Position numbers and translations under genes: made by a program
Part shown: piece after piece, positions 42,816 to 51,964 of the stretch
Numbering within the stretch: position 1 is the first letter of the stretch
How the letters are laid out: each line of letters opens with the position of its first letter
Notes under the pieces: generated by a model
Told to the model about the DNA's origin: nothing
What the model saw: only the letters and a program-made list of their open reading frames with translations
Database searches by the model: none
Origin: Flavivirga aquimarina
GTDB taxonomy: Bacteria; Bacteroidota; Bacteroidia; Flavobacteriales; Flavobacteriaceae
NCBI RefSeq assembly: GCF_030540835.1
Contig: NZ_JAUOEK010000045.1
Span: 1 to 64,000, forward strand
Length of the DNA: 64,000 bases
Direction of reading: 5' to 3'

Positions 42816-45110
42816 TTAAACTTTCTCTAATGTGATTTTAACACTTTTAGAGGCTGGTGTTTTTGCCGTATGTGCAAAACTATCTAAAGGCACCAATACA
42901 TTTGTTTCTGGGAAATATGTAGCACAACAACGCTTTGGTATGTCGTAACCAATAACCTTAAAATTATTTGCAACTCTAAGTGTTCCGTTATATTCAGACT
43001 TTAAATTAACTATTTGTTGTTCTTTCAGGTTTTGCTCTTTCATATCCTCTTTATTCATAAAAATAATACGGCGTTCGTTAAAAACACCACGGTAGCGGTC
43101 GTTTAATCCGTAAATCGTTGTGTTAAATTGATCATGACTACGTATGGTCATCATAACCAACTCATTATTTTTAAGCTTCCATTCTGGTAATTTATTCAAA
43201 GTGAAATTTGCTTTTCCTGTCTTTGTTTTAAATTGTCGCACCCTAGCTCCATTAGGTAAATAAAAGCCTGATGGGGTCTTAAGTCTTTTGTTATAATCTT
43301 GAAATCCTTCTACAACTTCCTGAATATCATCACGTACCAAATTATAATCATCTTTATATTGAAGCCAATTGATTTTTGAGCGTTCTTTTATAGTGGCATG
43401 TGCTATGTTACAAACCACTGCAACTTCGCTTAGCAGTTTATCTGAACAAGGTTTTAAAAAGCCTTTTGTTGATGATACTATCCCCATAGAATTTTCGACA
43501 CTTTGGGTTTGAATGCCTGTTTTTTGATAGTCTTTTTCAGCCCGCCCCAAACAGGGTAATATTAAAGCTTCTTTACCTGTTACTAAATGGGATCGATTTA
43601 ACTTGGTACTTACATGTACTGTTAAGTTACAATTGGCTAATGCTTGTGCTGAATAGTTTGTATCTGGAACCGCCGATATAAAATTGCCTCCCAATCCAAA
43701 AAATACTTTGGCTTTTTTCTCGTACATGGCTTTAATGGCATCGATTACCGAATAGCCATGTTTTGTAGTGGGCTTAAAACCGTACTTATTTTCAATTTTA
43801 TCTAAAAAAGCTTGTGGTGCTGCTTCCCATATTCCTACTGTTCTGTCTCCTTGTACATTGGAGTGTCCCCGAACTGGGCAGGTACCTGCTCCTTCTTTTC
43901 CTATACTCCCTTTTAGCAATAACAGGTTAACGAGTTCCCGAATATTATCCACGGCATTTTCATGTTGTGTAAGCCCCATAGCCCAACAAATGATAATCTT
44001 TTTATTGTTTAAAACCAGATCGAAAACATCATCAAAAGTTGTTTTGGACACACCAGACGAGGTTAAACACGCATCAAAATTAAATTGTTTTAAATCTGAT
44101 ATAAAAGCATCGTAACCGCTTGTATGGGCATTGATAAAGTCTTTATCGAATACATGACCTTCTAACTCCTCTTTCTCTAATAATTTGAGCAATAAGGCTT
44201 TTACAAAAGCGACATCGCCATTAATGTTAATAGGTACAAACACATCGGCTATCTTGGTGCCTCCGGTTAATAATTTAATAGGGTTTTGAGGATTGGTAAA
44301 CTTAATAAGTCCTGCTTCTGGTAATGGATTAATAGCTATAATTTTACCGCCATTCTTTTTACACTTTTCTAGTGCGGTTAGCATTCTCGGATGATTGGTC
44401 CCTGGATTCTGACCTATCACCATAACTAATTCTGCTTTGTACAAATCATCTAATGTTACCGAACCTTTTCCTATGCCTAATGTTTCGGAAAGTGCTTTAC
44501 CACTTGCTTCATGACACATGTTAGAGCAATCTGGGAGGTTGGCTGTTCCGAATTCACGAACAAACAACTGGTACAAAAATGCGGCTTCATTGGTAGTTCT
44601 TCCTGAAGTGTAAAAAACAGCTTCATCTGGATGATCTAATGCATTTAAATGTGATCCAACTTTTTTAAAAGCAGCTTCCCATGATATGGGTTGGTAATGT
44701 GATGCACCTTCTGCTAAAAACATAGGTTCGGAAAGGCGTCCTGATTTGCCAATTTCGAAATCGGATAACTTAGCGAGTGCTTCTACGGAGTGTTTTGCAA
44801 AAAACTCAGTTCCAATAGTTATATTCTGCATTTCTTCCGACATAGCTTTCATCCCATTTTCGCAGTATTCTCCTAATGATGAACGCTCATCGTCAGGATC
44901 TGGCCATGCACAACCCGGACAATCAAAGCCTCCTTTTTGATTTATTTTAGTGGATATTTTAATTGCATCAGCAGGTTTCATATACTTTGAAGCATGTGTG
45001 ATTGCAGATTTCAAAGCTTTAAAACCTCCAGAGTTTTTTGCCGGTTCTGTGATTTTTATACTTGTGAATTCTTCTGGTGTGTTTGCTTTATCTATGGGGG
45101 ATGCGCTCAT
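42816..45110 (-). CDS. FdhF/YdeP-family molybdopterin oxidoreductase
   Basis: A 764-aa bis-MGD enzyme of the YdeP group. The N-terminal FDCPGCAWPDPDDE is the family Fe-S region. SNMCHEASGKALSETLG, GQNPGTNHPRML and GTCPVRGHSNVQGDRTVGIWE mark the Mo-cofactor site, and the C-terminal MGD-binding domain has MMTIRSHDQFNTTIYG. Annotated as formate-dehydrogenase-like, but YdeP proteins are not proven formate dehydrogenases. No FdhD sulfurtransferase gene is next to it. A copy of its first 14 bp lies at 46012-46025, across the neighbouring toxin-antitoxin pair. Confidence 0.85.
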   Translation of the reverse strand: MSASPIDKANTPEEFTSIKITEPAKNSGGFKALKSAITHASKYMKPADAIKISTKINQKGGFDCPGCAWPDPDDERSSLGEYCENGMKAMSEEMQNITIGTEFFAKHSVEALAKLSDFEIGKSGRLSEPMFLAEGASHYQPISWEAAFKKVGSHLNALDHPDEAVFYTSGRTTNEAAFLYQLFVREFGTANLPDCSNMCHEASGKALSETLGIGKGSVTLDDLYKAELVMVIGQNPGTNHPRMLTALEKCKKNGGKIIAINPLPEAGLIKFTNPQNPIKLLTGGTKIADVFVPININGDVAFVKALLLKLLEKEELEGHVFDKDFINAHTSGYDAFISDLKQFNFDACLTSSGVSKTTFDDVFDLVLNNKKIIICWAMGLTQHENAVDNIRELVNLLLLKGSIGKEGAGTCPVRGHSNVQGDRTVGIWEAAPQAFLDKIENKYGFKPTTKHGYSVIDAIKAMYEKKAKVFFGLGGNFISAVPDTNYSAQALANCNLTVHVSTKLNRSHLVTGKEALILPCLGRAEKDYQKTGIQTQSVENSMGIVSSTKGFLKPCSDKLLSEVAVVCNIAHATIKERSKINWLQYKDDYNLVRDDIQEVVEGFQDYNKRLKTPSGFYLPNGARVRQFKTKTGKANFTLNKLPEWKLKNNELVMMTIRSHDQFNTTIYGLNDRYRGVFNERRIIFMNKEDMKEQNLKEQQIVNLKSEYNGTLRVANNFKVIGYDIPKRCCATYFPETNVLVPLDSFAHTAKTPASKSVKITLEKV

Positions 45111-45319
45111 AAAACTATGCCATGTTCAATTTCTATTACTTGTAAAATTAAGGTTTTTAAAAATAGCTTTGGTATTTTAGATATTATTAGCACTCGTTAT
45201 AAAGAAGCGCTAGAGAGGGGCTAAGGACTAGATAATACTAGTTTAAAAGCTTTATAAAATGGAGTATTTATAGAAATTACGGAATGTAGCGGAAAGATTT
45301 CATCTGTTACAGTAATATA

Positions 45320-45354
45320 TTGCATTACTTTAGGCTTAAAAATTGCTATATTTG
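45320..45354 (+). promoter_or_regulatory. Promoter of toxin-antitoxin pair
   Basis: TTG (45320-45322) and a consensus -7 TATATTTG (45347-45354), 20 bp before the antitoxin ATG at 45374. The 24-bp spacing is slightly long. Confidence 0.5.
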
Positions 45355-45373
45355 TTATATAAACCCAATAATT

Positions 45374-45616
45374 ATGGATTTAGCAGCTAGAAAATACCGA
45401 TTAATAGAACGCTTAACCAATTTAATGAGTGAAGAGAAGCTGGATAAGATAGAGCAATTTTTAAATAAAGAAATATTTAAAGATAATGAACCTATACTTA
45501 CTCAAGAGATTAAGGATTTATTAGATGAGCGTCTAGCAAGTCATAAAGCCAATCCTACTGCTGGGAGAAGCTGGGATGCTATAAAATCTGATTTAGCACA
45601 GAAGTATGCCTCATAA
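45374..45616 (+). CDS. Antitoxin of RelE/ParE-type pair
   Basis: An 80-aa acidic/helical protein (MDLAARKYRLIERLTNLMSEEKLDKIEQFLNKEI..., ending SWDAIKSDLAQKYAS) of the putative addiction-module component kind. The ATG at 45374 follows the promoter and matches the usual N-terminus. An in-frame ATG at 45320 lies inside the -33 region. It overlaps the toxin by 11 bp. The antitoxin should bind and neutralise the toxin and repress the pair. Confidence 0.78.
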   Translation: MDLAARKYRLIERLTNLMSEEKLDKIEQFLNKEIFKDNEPILTQEIKDLLDERLASHKANPTAGRSWDAIKSDLAQKYAS

Positions 45617-45887
45617 ATTGATTATTAAACCTGAGGCAGAGTTAGAATTAGTTGAAGTTTTAGAATGGTATGAGGAGCAACTTGCAGGTTTGGGTAGTAG
45701 ATTATTTCAAGAATTTAATGAGGTTTTTGATGAAATAACTACTAATCCAGAATATTTCCAAAAAAAGTATCGCAATATTAGAATCAGATATACCTATAAG
45801 TTCAATTATGGCGTTCATTATACTGTAGAAAAAGACACAGTCTATGTGCATGCTATTTTGCATACGAGTAGAAAACCTAGAAAATAA
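45606..45887 (+). CDS. RelE/ParE-family toxin
   Basis: A 93-aa basic protein with the RelE/ParE fold pattern: LIIKPEAELELVEVLEWYEEQLAGLGSRLFQEFNEVFDEI (two helices), then RIRYTYKFNYGVHYTVEKDTVYVHAILHTSRKP (central strands and C-terminal His/Arg). Its ATG overlaps the end of the antitoxin gene. ParE members poison gyrase and RelE members cut mRNA; sequence alone does not separate them here. Confidence 0.85.
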   Translation: MPHKLIIKPEAELELVEVLEWYEEQLAGLGSRLFQEFNEVFDEITTNPEYFQKKYRNIRIRYTYKFNYGVHYTVEKDTVYVHAILHTSRKPRK

Positions 45888-46190
45888 ACAACTTTACTAA
45901 GCTAAAGCTTACTACTTGACTGTGTTGAGTACCTCGCCATGTTTTTTTAATTTTAAGACCGAATAATTAACTTTATCAAAAAAGTACTAGACCATCCACC
46001 AGCTACAAACTGGGGATGCGCTCATTATATATAAAATAAATGAAGTGTATGTATAATTATTATTAATTGTAAATATATCTTTTCATATACAATTAAGTCA
46101 AATTAATTCAAGACCTAATATATAGAAAACTATTAAAAAATATACCTCAATTTACTTTATGATCCAAGGTTATTATACTAGATGGACATT

Positions 46191-46622
46191 TTATTGGTCT
46201 TTAAAAAGCAATTTACTAGGAGAAACAACTGGGAGAATAACATTTCTCATATTAGTTTTAGATAAGCGTTCAAAGATTATACCTCTAGCTGTAGAAAAAC
46301 TTATCCCCATCAAAGTAGATATAAATAACCCGTCAAAAACAGGTTCTTTATTATCCTTTTCATAATAATCAGCTAAATCTTTAATTTTGAATTGAAAATC
46401 AATATTGAAGTTTGCATTAAATTCATTATTAGCATCGGAACTTTTAATATCTAAAATTAATTCAATTCTAATTTTTTCTTCTTTAAGATTATTCTGAATA
46501 TTATGAGCTACATTAATTCCGTAATTCAACCTTTCATCTTTCTGAGAATCATTAATAATACATTCACTAACCTTAATGTAAAAAAGGTTTATATTTTCAG
46601 GAATAATTTTTACGTCTTTCAT
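46191..46622 (-). CDS. SecB-like chaperone of a toxin-antitoxin-chaperone set
   Basis: A 143-aa protein. Its C-terminal half resembles SecB: FNIDFQFKIKDLADYY, then LMGISFSTARGIIFERLSKTNMRNVILPVVSPSKLLF, comparable with the SRGTFPQLNLAPVNFDALF end of SecB. It is the third gene after a probable toxin and an XRE antitoxin, separated by 2 bp. In mycobacterial HigB1-HigA1-Rv1957 the SecB-like third gene protects the antitoxin. I infer the same here; the SecB similarity is by eye only. Confidence 0.6.
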   Translation of the reverse strand: MKDVKIIPENINLFYIKVSECIINDSQKDERLNYGINVAHNIQNNLKEEKIRIELILDIKSSDANNEFNANFNIDFQFKIKDLADYYEKDNKEPVFDGLFISTLMGISFSTARGIIFERLSKTNMRNVILPVVSPSKLLFKDQ

Positions 46623-46624
46623 TC

Positions 46625-47038
46625 TTACATGGCAATATCAAAGTCACTATCAGGTTTATCATTGATAGTTGTTTTATGATAATCATTGATAGCTTCTTCT
46701 ATAGAACCTTGGATAGATCCCAAGTATACATACTCTTTTTCGGATGGATTATTATTATTATTCGCGCCGACTACAGCTAATAAGTTAATTCCCAAAGCAA
46801 TCTCCATCTTCACAATACTTTTCATTGTTAGATTATGAGCACCACTTAACCATTTAGTTATCTCAGAAGGTTTTTTTTCTAACATTTCTGCAAATTTACT
46901 TTTATTAATACCTCTTTCTTTAAGTATTGTCAAAACTCTATTTGCTATTGACAGATTTCTCTCTACAAGTTTAGCTACTTCTGGATCTCCTTTTTGATTT
47001 AACCAATTATCAATAATATTTTCTTTTGGAAATGTCAT
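46625..47038 (-). CDS. XRE/HigA-type antitoxin
   Basis: A 137-aa protein with a central HTH_XRE domain (about 33-90): VLTILKERGINKSKFAEMLEKKPSEITKWLSGAHNLTMKSIVKMEIALGINLL. The C-terminal tail (SIQGSIEEAINDYHKTTINDKPDSDFDIAM) is polar and probably flexible. In toxin-antitoxin-chaperone systems such a tail is where the SecB-like chaperone binds. It starts 3 bp after the upstream probable toxin gene and is followed by the chaperone gene. Confidence 0.78.
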   Translation of the reverse strand: MTFPKENIIDNWLNQKGDPEVAKLVERNLSIANRVLTILKERGINKSKFAEMLEKKPSEITKWLSGAHNLTMKSIVKMEIALGINLLAVVGANNNNNPSEKEYVYLGSIQGSIEEAINDYHKTTINDKPDSDFDIAM

Positions 47039-47041
47039 TCT

Positions 47042-47566
47042 TTAAAAATAAATTTGTAAATCTTCTTTGTAAATTATTTGAGTACAATCGTCATTCCAAA
47101 TTATTTCGTCCTCATGAAAAGCTTTATCTATGGCTTTTGTAAGTCTGTTAGCTAATTTAAAATGTCGCTTGACATTTGGGCAATCTTGTGCTTTATCTTT
47201 TATCTTAATATCACCGCTAAATAAAATTACAACACTGTCATTTGCTCTAAGGCAATATAACCTCAAGTTATTGGCTTTCTTTTTACCATATTCTGTGTAC
47301 TGAGGTTTTCTATTGATTCCTTTTGGTGGAAGCGCTGAAGTATCTGCTGTCTCACCTTCTGGTCTAAAATAATCTGGTTTTGCACCATAATTGATACCTA
47401 TTTGTCTTAGCCAATTTAAAATATGGTCTAATTTTTCGTTATTTTCTTTTGTATGTTTCTTGATGAATTCTTCAAACAAAGAATTTTCTTCGCTATTTAT
47501 ACAAACAGAGTAATAAGATACTTTGTTGTATTGCGCTATCGGTTTTATATGAGCAAAGATATTCAC
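47042..47566 (-). CDS. Probable HigB-like toxin
   Basis: A 174-aa protein without a certain family match. The central LRLYCLRANDSVVILFSGDIKIKDKAQDCPNVKRHFKLANRLTKAIDKAF has the hydrophobic-strand plus basic-helix pattern of HigB/RelE-like RNases, and the gene order (toxin first, XRE antitoxin second) is that of higBA. The assignment as toxin rests largely on context. First gene of the three-gene minus-strand operon. Confidence 0.55.
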   Translation of the reverse strand: MNIFAHIKPIAQYNKVSYYSVCINSEENSLFEEFIKKHTKENNEKLDHILNWLRQIGINYGAKPDYFRPEGETADTSALPPKGINRKPQYTEYGKKKANNLRLYCLRANDSVVILFSGDIKIKDKAQDCPNVKRHFKLANRLTKAIDKAFHEDEIIWNDDCTQIIYKEDLQIYF

Positions 47567-48151
47567 TTATAGGTTAAATTACAAATAAATTTCACTTTTA
47601 AGTTAAAAACATTATTAAAGGAAATAAAAATTTTGATGAAAATACAACAACATTTGATAAGTTTAAAAGTAAGCTTAATCTACTTATTAACAAGATTTTT
47701 CATTCACATGTTTATATTTTTAAAGAATACCATATTGACTCATCCTAAAAAAATTACATTTAAGATTACCCAAAAGCGAAAACCCGATAGCGCGGATTTG
47801 AAATCCGTGCCATATTTCCTTAAACTCAAAAAATATGTAAAATAACCAGCATCGGTCATAGTGGTTTTGTACTTAGTGTACATTTTCTGTTTTTTTTGCA
47901 AAGTATAAAAATTTTATTTAGTAGGGCACGGATTGCAAATCCGCGCTATCGAATATAGAATTATGGAGTGAAGTAGTTATAAAACAAAAAATAGATTATA
48001 TATACAACAATCTGATAGAAACCGGCTTTGTAACCCCTGCTAGTCCTCGTATGTGCTGCGCTTCGTCTTTGATGAGTGCCGTATCGAGTAAGAAATAAAT
48101 AAAAGTAAGAAGCCACCCCTGCTGCCTCCAGTTTGTAACTGGCGGAGAAAA
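47567..48151. repeat. Repeat-rich gene-free region with 26-bp inverted repeat
   Basis: Two 26-bp arms, starting GATAGCGCGGATTTGAAATC (47786-47811) and GGCACGGATTGCAAATCCGC (47925-47950), are inverted copies with one mismatch, 113 bp apart. Each is itself near-palindromic. At 48021-48146 are fragments such as GAAACCGGCTTTGTAACCCC and CCAGTTTGTAACTGG. A CCAGCTACAAACTGG variant is at 45999-46013. No credible gene: a 70-codon ORF at 47633 has no family features. This looks like the eroded edge of the toxin-antitoxin island. Confidence 0.65.
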
Positions 48152-48754
48152 TTAAGACTTTTTAAAAAACTTCTCATAATCTTCCATATAATCCAAATCA
48201 ATATTTTCCAATTTGGGCTTAAAGGTTTTTACCAAAGCTGCATATTTTTTAAGAATGATTTTAGCACCTTTATCATCATCTAATTTTGATAATTCGGATA
48301 AGTATACCTTATCAAAAATCACTGGAACACCAGAAACATCATTTTTATAAGAAGTCGCTATAATTTGATTTGAATTAGGAGTAAAGTTTTCTATTAACGT
48401 ATTTAAAAACGTCGTATCTATAAATGGCTGATCTGCCAAACAAATAAGCACAGCATCAGCCTCTCTCAAATTTAAAATATGACGAATAGCGCAGGCTATA
48501 GATTTCCCCAAACCTAATTCCCAATCTTTGTTTTGGATAATGGTAACCGGAAACTCACTTATCTCTTTTTTTATGACTTGGTAGTTTGCTCCTAATACCA
48601 CAAAAACATTATTGGTATTTGTTTTTAATGCCATTTGAATGGCATGTCCTAAAAGAGTTGTATCTCCCCAAGGCATTAATTGCTTTACGGTTCCCATACG
48701 TTTTGATGCACCGGCAGCTAAAATAACGATAGGAATATTTAAGGGGTTGGACAC
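48152..48754 (-). CDS. MocA/MobA-like nucleotidyltransferase
   Basis: A 200-aa NTP transferase with the N-terminal signature LAAGASKRMGTVKQLMPWGDTTLLGHAI and AVLICLADQPFIDTTFLNTLIENF. The family (MocA) attaches CMP to molybdopterin for xanthine-dehydrogenase-type enzymes. Its place at the end of the molybdenum hydroxylase operon, next to xdhC, supports this over MobA, which serves bis-MGD enzymes. Confidence 0.85.
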   Translation of the reverse strand: MSNPLNIPIVILAAGASKRMGTVKQLMPWGDTTLLGHAIQMALKTNTNNVFVVLGANYQVIKKEISEFPVTIIQNKDWELGLGKSIACAIRHILNLREADAVLICLADQPFIDTTFLNTLIENFTPNSNQIIATSYKNDVSGVPVIFDKVYLSELSKLDDDKGAKIILKKYAALVKTFKPKLENIDLDYMEDYEKFFKKS

Positions 48755-48766
48755 TATAAATTAATA

Positions 48767-49780
48767 TTAAGAATGAATCTTCCCTGCTTTTTTACTTAAC
48801 GATATTGGAGTTTGATGTCTGGTAAAAGCCAATATTTCTGAAATAACGGATATGGCTATTTCCTGAGGTGTTTCAGAACCTATATTTAATCCAGCTGGTC
48901 CATGAATCGTATCTAAAAAAGCATCATCTGCATCTGGACAATATTCTATAAATTGAGATAACATGTCATCCCGTCGCTTTGATGGTCCTAACAAACCAAT
49001 ATACACTGGATTGGTATCTTTTAACTGTACCAAATACCTCAAATCGTTTGCAAAATTGTGGGTCATTAACACAATAGCCGTTTGGTTATCAATATTAGAA
49101 ACGTCCATATTTTCAGGTGATACCGTGTAAAAACCAGAGGCTCCGGAAAAATTTTTAATCGACTTAGATTCTGAAGAACCAGAAACAATAGTCGTTTCCC
49201 AACCTGTTAAAGTTGCGTATTTACATAATGTAACGGCATCATGTTCTGCGCCAATAATAACAAGTTTAAAGCAAGGTGGTAAACTTTGTTTAAAAACTGA
49301 TAGCTGTTTATTAGCTTTTAATACACTATTAGAAACCGAAAATTGTTCGTTATTTAATTTTACTAAAGACCCGAAATTGGCGTTTGAGGTCGGTTTTTTT
49401 TCAAAAAACGATACGATTTCGAATGAGATTCTTTCTTTTATACTTTTAGTAAAGGTTTTGTAAAATGCTTCGGAAGGTGTAAATAATTCCAGTAAAATAT
49501 ACAAAACGCCTTCACAACCTAGCCTATAACGCCCATCGTAAGTCATAACTTTTGAAATGCCGGTTTTAAAAACGGTTTCTGATTGTAACTGAATTTCCTT
49601 TTCAACACAACCACCGCTTACAGCACCTATCATATCGCCATTTTCCTTAATAAGCATTCTAACACCCGGTTTTCTATACGACGATCCATCGAGTGCCACA
49701 ACGGAAGCTAAAACCGTTTTAAGTCCTTTGTTTTTGCACAGAAAAGCGTCTTCTACTATATTTTTGAATTCATGCGTCAT
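48767..49780 (-). CDS. xdhC: XdhC/CoxF-family Moco maturation factor
   Basis: A 337-aa XdhC/CoxI family protein. Its N-terminal XdhC_CoxI domain (ASVVALDGSSYRKPGVRMLIKENGDMIGAVSGGCVEKEI) and C-terminal Rossmann domain (LVIIGAEHDAVTLCKYATLTGWETTIV; YIGLLGPSKRRDDML) are both present, ending with GPAGLNIGSETPQEIAISVISEILA. XdhC binds Moco, helps its sulfuration and inserts it in hydroxylases. It lies 12 bp from each neighbour in the operon. Confidence 0.9.
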   Translation of the reverse strand: MTHEFKNIVEDAFLCKNKGLKTVLASVVALDGSSYRKPGVRMLIKENGDMIGAVSGGCVEKEIQLQSETVFKTGISKVMTYDGRYRLGCEGVLYILLELFTPSEAFYKTFTKSIKERISFEIVSFFEKKPTSNANFGSLVKLNNEQFSVSNSVLKANKQLSVFKQSLPPCFKLVIIGAEHDAVTLCKYATLTGWETTIVSGSSESKSIKNFSGASGFYTVSPENMDVSNIDNQTAIVLMTHNFANDLRYLVQLKDTNPVYIGLLGPSKRRDDMLSQFIEYCPDADDAFLDTIHGPAGLNIGSETPQEIAISVISEILAFTRHQTPISLSKKAGKIHS

Positions 49781-49792
49781 ATATACTAGTTA

Positions 49793-51945
49793 TTAACCTA
49801 TCATTTTATCAAGTTCTATATGACTCATATAGGGCTGTTTGGTAAGCCTTTTTCCGGTTGCTGCATAAATGGCATTCGCAACAGCACCACCAACAGGAGG
49901 TAACGAAGGTTCTCCCAAACCAGTTGGAGCAATCTCATTTTTAACAAAATGAACATCCACTTTCGGAGTTTCTCCCATTCTAATTAATTGAAATCTATCA
50001 AAGTTTTTTGATTGCGGTATACCTTGATCAAAAGCCAAATCGCCATACATGGCATGTCCTATACCGTCAATAATTCCGCCTTTAATCTGGTTCATAGCTC
50101 CTAATGGGTTAACAACAACGCCACAATCTACTGCGCAGGTTACCTTTTTAACGATAGGCATTCCATTTTCCAATACTATATCGGCTACTTCTGCTACGTG
50201 TGTATTATGACAATAGTAAACTGAGAACCCTTGATAAACACCTGCTTCTGCCTTACCCCAGTTGGATTTATCAACTACTAATTTTATAACACCTTCTAAT
50301 CGCTCTGGGTTATACTTTATGCGATCATCTGTTGTTCCTTTTACTTTTTGTAATAAATCTAAATGTAATTGTATACGGTCTACCTTCATAACTTCTGCTA
50401 ACTCATCGAAAAAACTCTGTTCTGCGCTAGCTAAAAAATTGGTATAAGGTGCTCTCCATGGGCCGGTCGTAATATTACTTTTGTAATTGCCAGCATCTAC
50501 CTGATAGTTCTCTATAGCTCCTGCAGGGAAGAAATTTGGCACTAAGCCATACATGTTGCTATTAATACAGGCTTCTTTAAGATGATAACCAGTAATCTTA
50601 CCGTCTTTTATTGAGGCTGCTATTTTATATTTAACAGCTGGTTTGTATACACCGGTAGTCATATCATCTTCACGAGAATAGACTAACTTTATTTTACTTT
50701 TGGAAAGACTCGATATTTCTGCTGCCTCTAAAACAAAATCACTACGCAGCCTTCTTCCAAAACCACCACCCATTCTTGTCATTTCTAAATGTACTTCTTC
50801 TTCTTTTCTTTCTAATAACCTTGCCACTCTTCTCGCTGCTCCTGCCGGGGTTTGTATAGGACCAACCAAATGAATCTTTTCATCTGTTACATCTGCGAAA
50901 AAATTCATAGGCTCCATGCAATTATGTGGTAAAAACGGAGATTCGTAAGTGCGCTCTAATACTGTATCTGCTTCTGCAAATGCTTTTTTAACATCTCCAT
51001 CTTTTCTAAGGGTATTGAATGTGCTTCCGTTTAATATTTCAAATAACTTTCATCATGAAACTTGGAACCTTCTGCTTCTGAATCTTGTTTCCAATTTGCT
51101 TTTAAAGCATTTTTTCCTTTTATCGCTGCCCAAGTGTTTTTAGCTAGTACAGCTATTTTATCACCAAATTGAATGACATTTGTAACACCTGATATATTTT
51201 TAGCACTTGTGTCATCAAAAGATTCTAAAATTTGCCCAAATGCCGGAGGTCGTAATACTGAAGCATACAGCATCCCTTCTTCTTTATAATCTAAACCAAA
51301 TAAAGGTTTACCGGTAATAATCTTATCAATATCTACATTAGATTTCCCTTTTCCTATAATGGTAAAATCTTTAGGCTCTTTTAGTGTAACGTCTGTAGGT
51401 ACTTCTAAAGTTGCTGCTTCGGTTACTACATCTCCATACCCCAATGTATCGCCATTGGCATTTGTAATGACACCTGCTTTTGCTGAACATTCTGAAGCTG
51501 AAACGCCCCATTTCGCTGCTGCTGCATTTATTAGCATCTGTTTTGCTGTGGCTCCTGTTTGTCGTAAAGGTTCCCATGAACTACGAATAGAACCACTTCC
51601 TCCTGCCACCTGACGTTTATAGTTTTTTCTATCTAGCGCGCCTTGTACCACATAAACATCGTCCCATAATACATCCAATTCTTCTGCTATAATCATTGGC
51701 ATTGAGGTTTTTACTCCTTGGCCTATTTCCGGATTGGGCGAGAATATAGTTACTTTCCCTTCTTTAGAAATTTTAATATAGGCATTAAAATCGTTGTAGT
51801 TTAGTTTGCTTAAATCTATTGGAGGTGCTACATCAGACTTACAGGCATTAAATAAGTTAAAACCTATAAGCATGCCTCCACTGGCTAAAGCTGATGTTTT
51901 TAAAAACGATCTTCTGCTAAAAGCGATTTGTTTTGAGAGTTCCAT
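49793..51945 (-). pseudogene. Frameshifted Moco-binding subunit of IorB/xanthine dehydrogenase family
   Basis: Two ORFs (51945-51031, 304 aa; then a separate frame reaching to 49793) together make one aldehyde/isoquinoline 1-oxidoreductase beta-type subunit of about 717 aa. The N-terminus has a Tat signal (SRRSFLKTSALASGG) and a lipobox-like FNAC. The second part holds GGGFGRRLRSDFVLEA, GPWRAPYTN and GEPSLPPVGGAVANAIYAATG. The first frame ends ...HDESYLKY. The second is open just before it (reading ...ILNGSTFNTLRKDGDVKKAF to CMEPMNFF). Adding one A to the AAA run at 51037-51039 (minus strand) joins them exactly. So it is either a real inactivating 1-bp deletion or a homopolymer sequencing error. 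Confidence 0.85.
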
Positions 51946-51964
51946 TTTTTACTTTTTTGGTTAG

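Larger units (their letters stand above)
45097..46025. repeat. 14-bp direct repeat bracketing toxin-antitoxin pair
   Basis: GGGGATGCGCTCAT occurs at 45097-45110, where it is the complement of the YdeP-type start codon and next codons, and again at 46012-46025. The 900 bp between carry only the RelE/ParE-type pair. The left copy is coding, so the right copy looks like a duplicate made when the pair was inserted. Confidence 0.5.

Noticed and set aside
47633-47845. 70-codon plus-strand ORF between the TAC operon and the MocA-like gene
   Set aside because: Low-complexity A+T-rich translation with no family features; its 3' part runs through the GATAGCGCGGATT repeat arm.
48001-48151. Eroded insertion sequence between the toxin-antitoxin island and the MocA-like gene
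   Set aside because: Phrases such as ACCGGCTTTGTAACCCC look repeat-like, but no transposase fragment could be translated.
51031-51039. Programmed frameshifting in the Moco subunit gene
   Set aside because: The run is only three A bases, without a slippery heptamer, stem-loop or upstream SD-like element; mutation or sequencing error is simpler.
50949-51613. Plus-strand ORFs opposite the frameshifted Moco subunit
   Set aside because: They are complements of conserved coding sequence and have no own signals.
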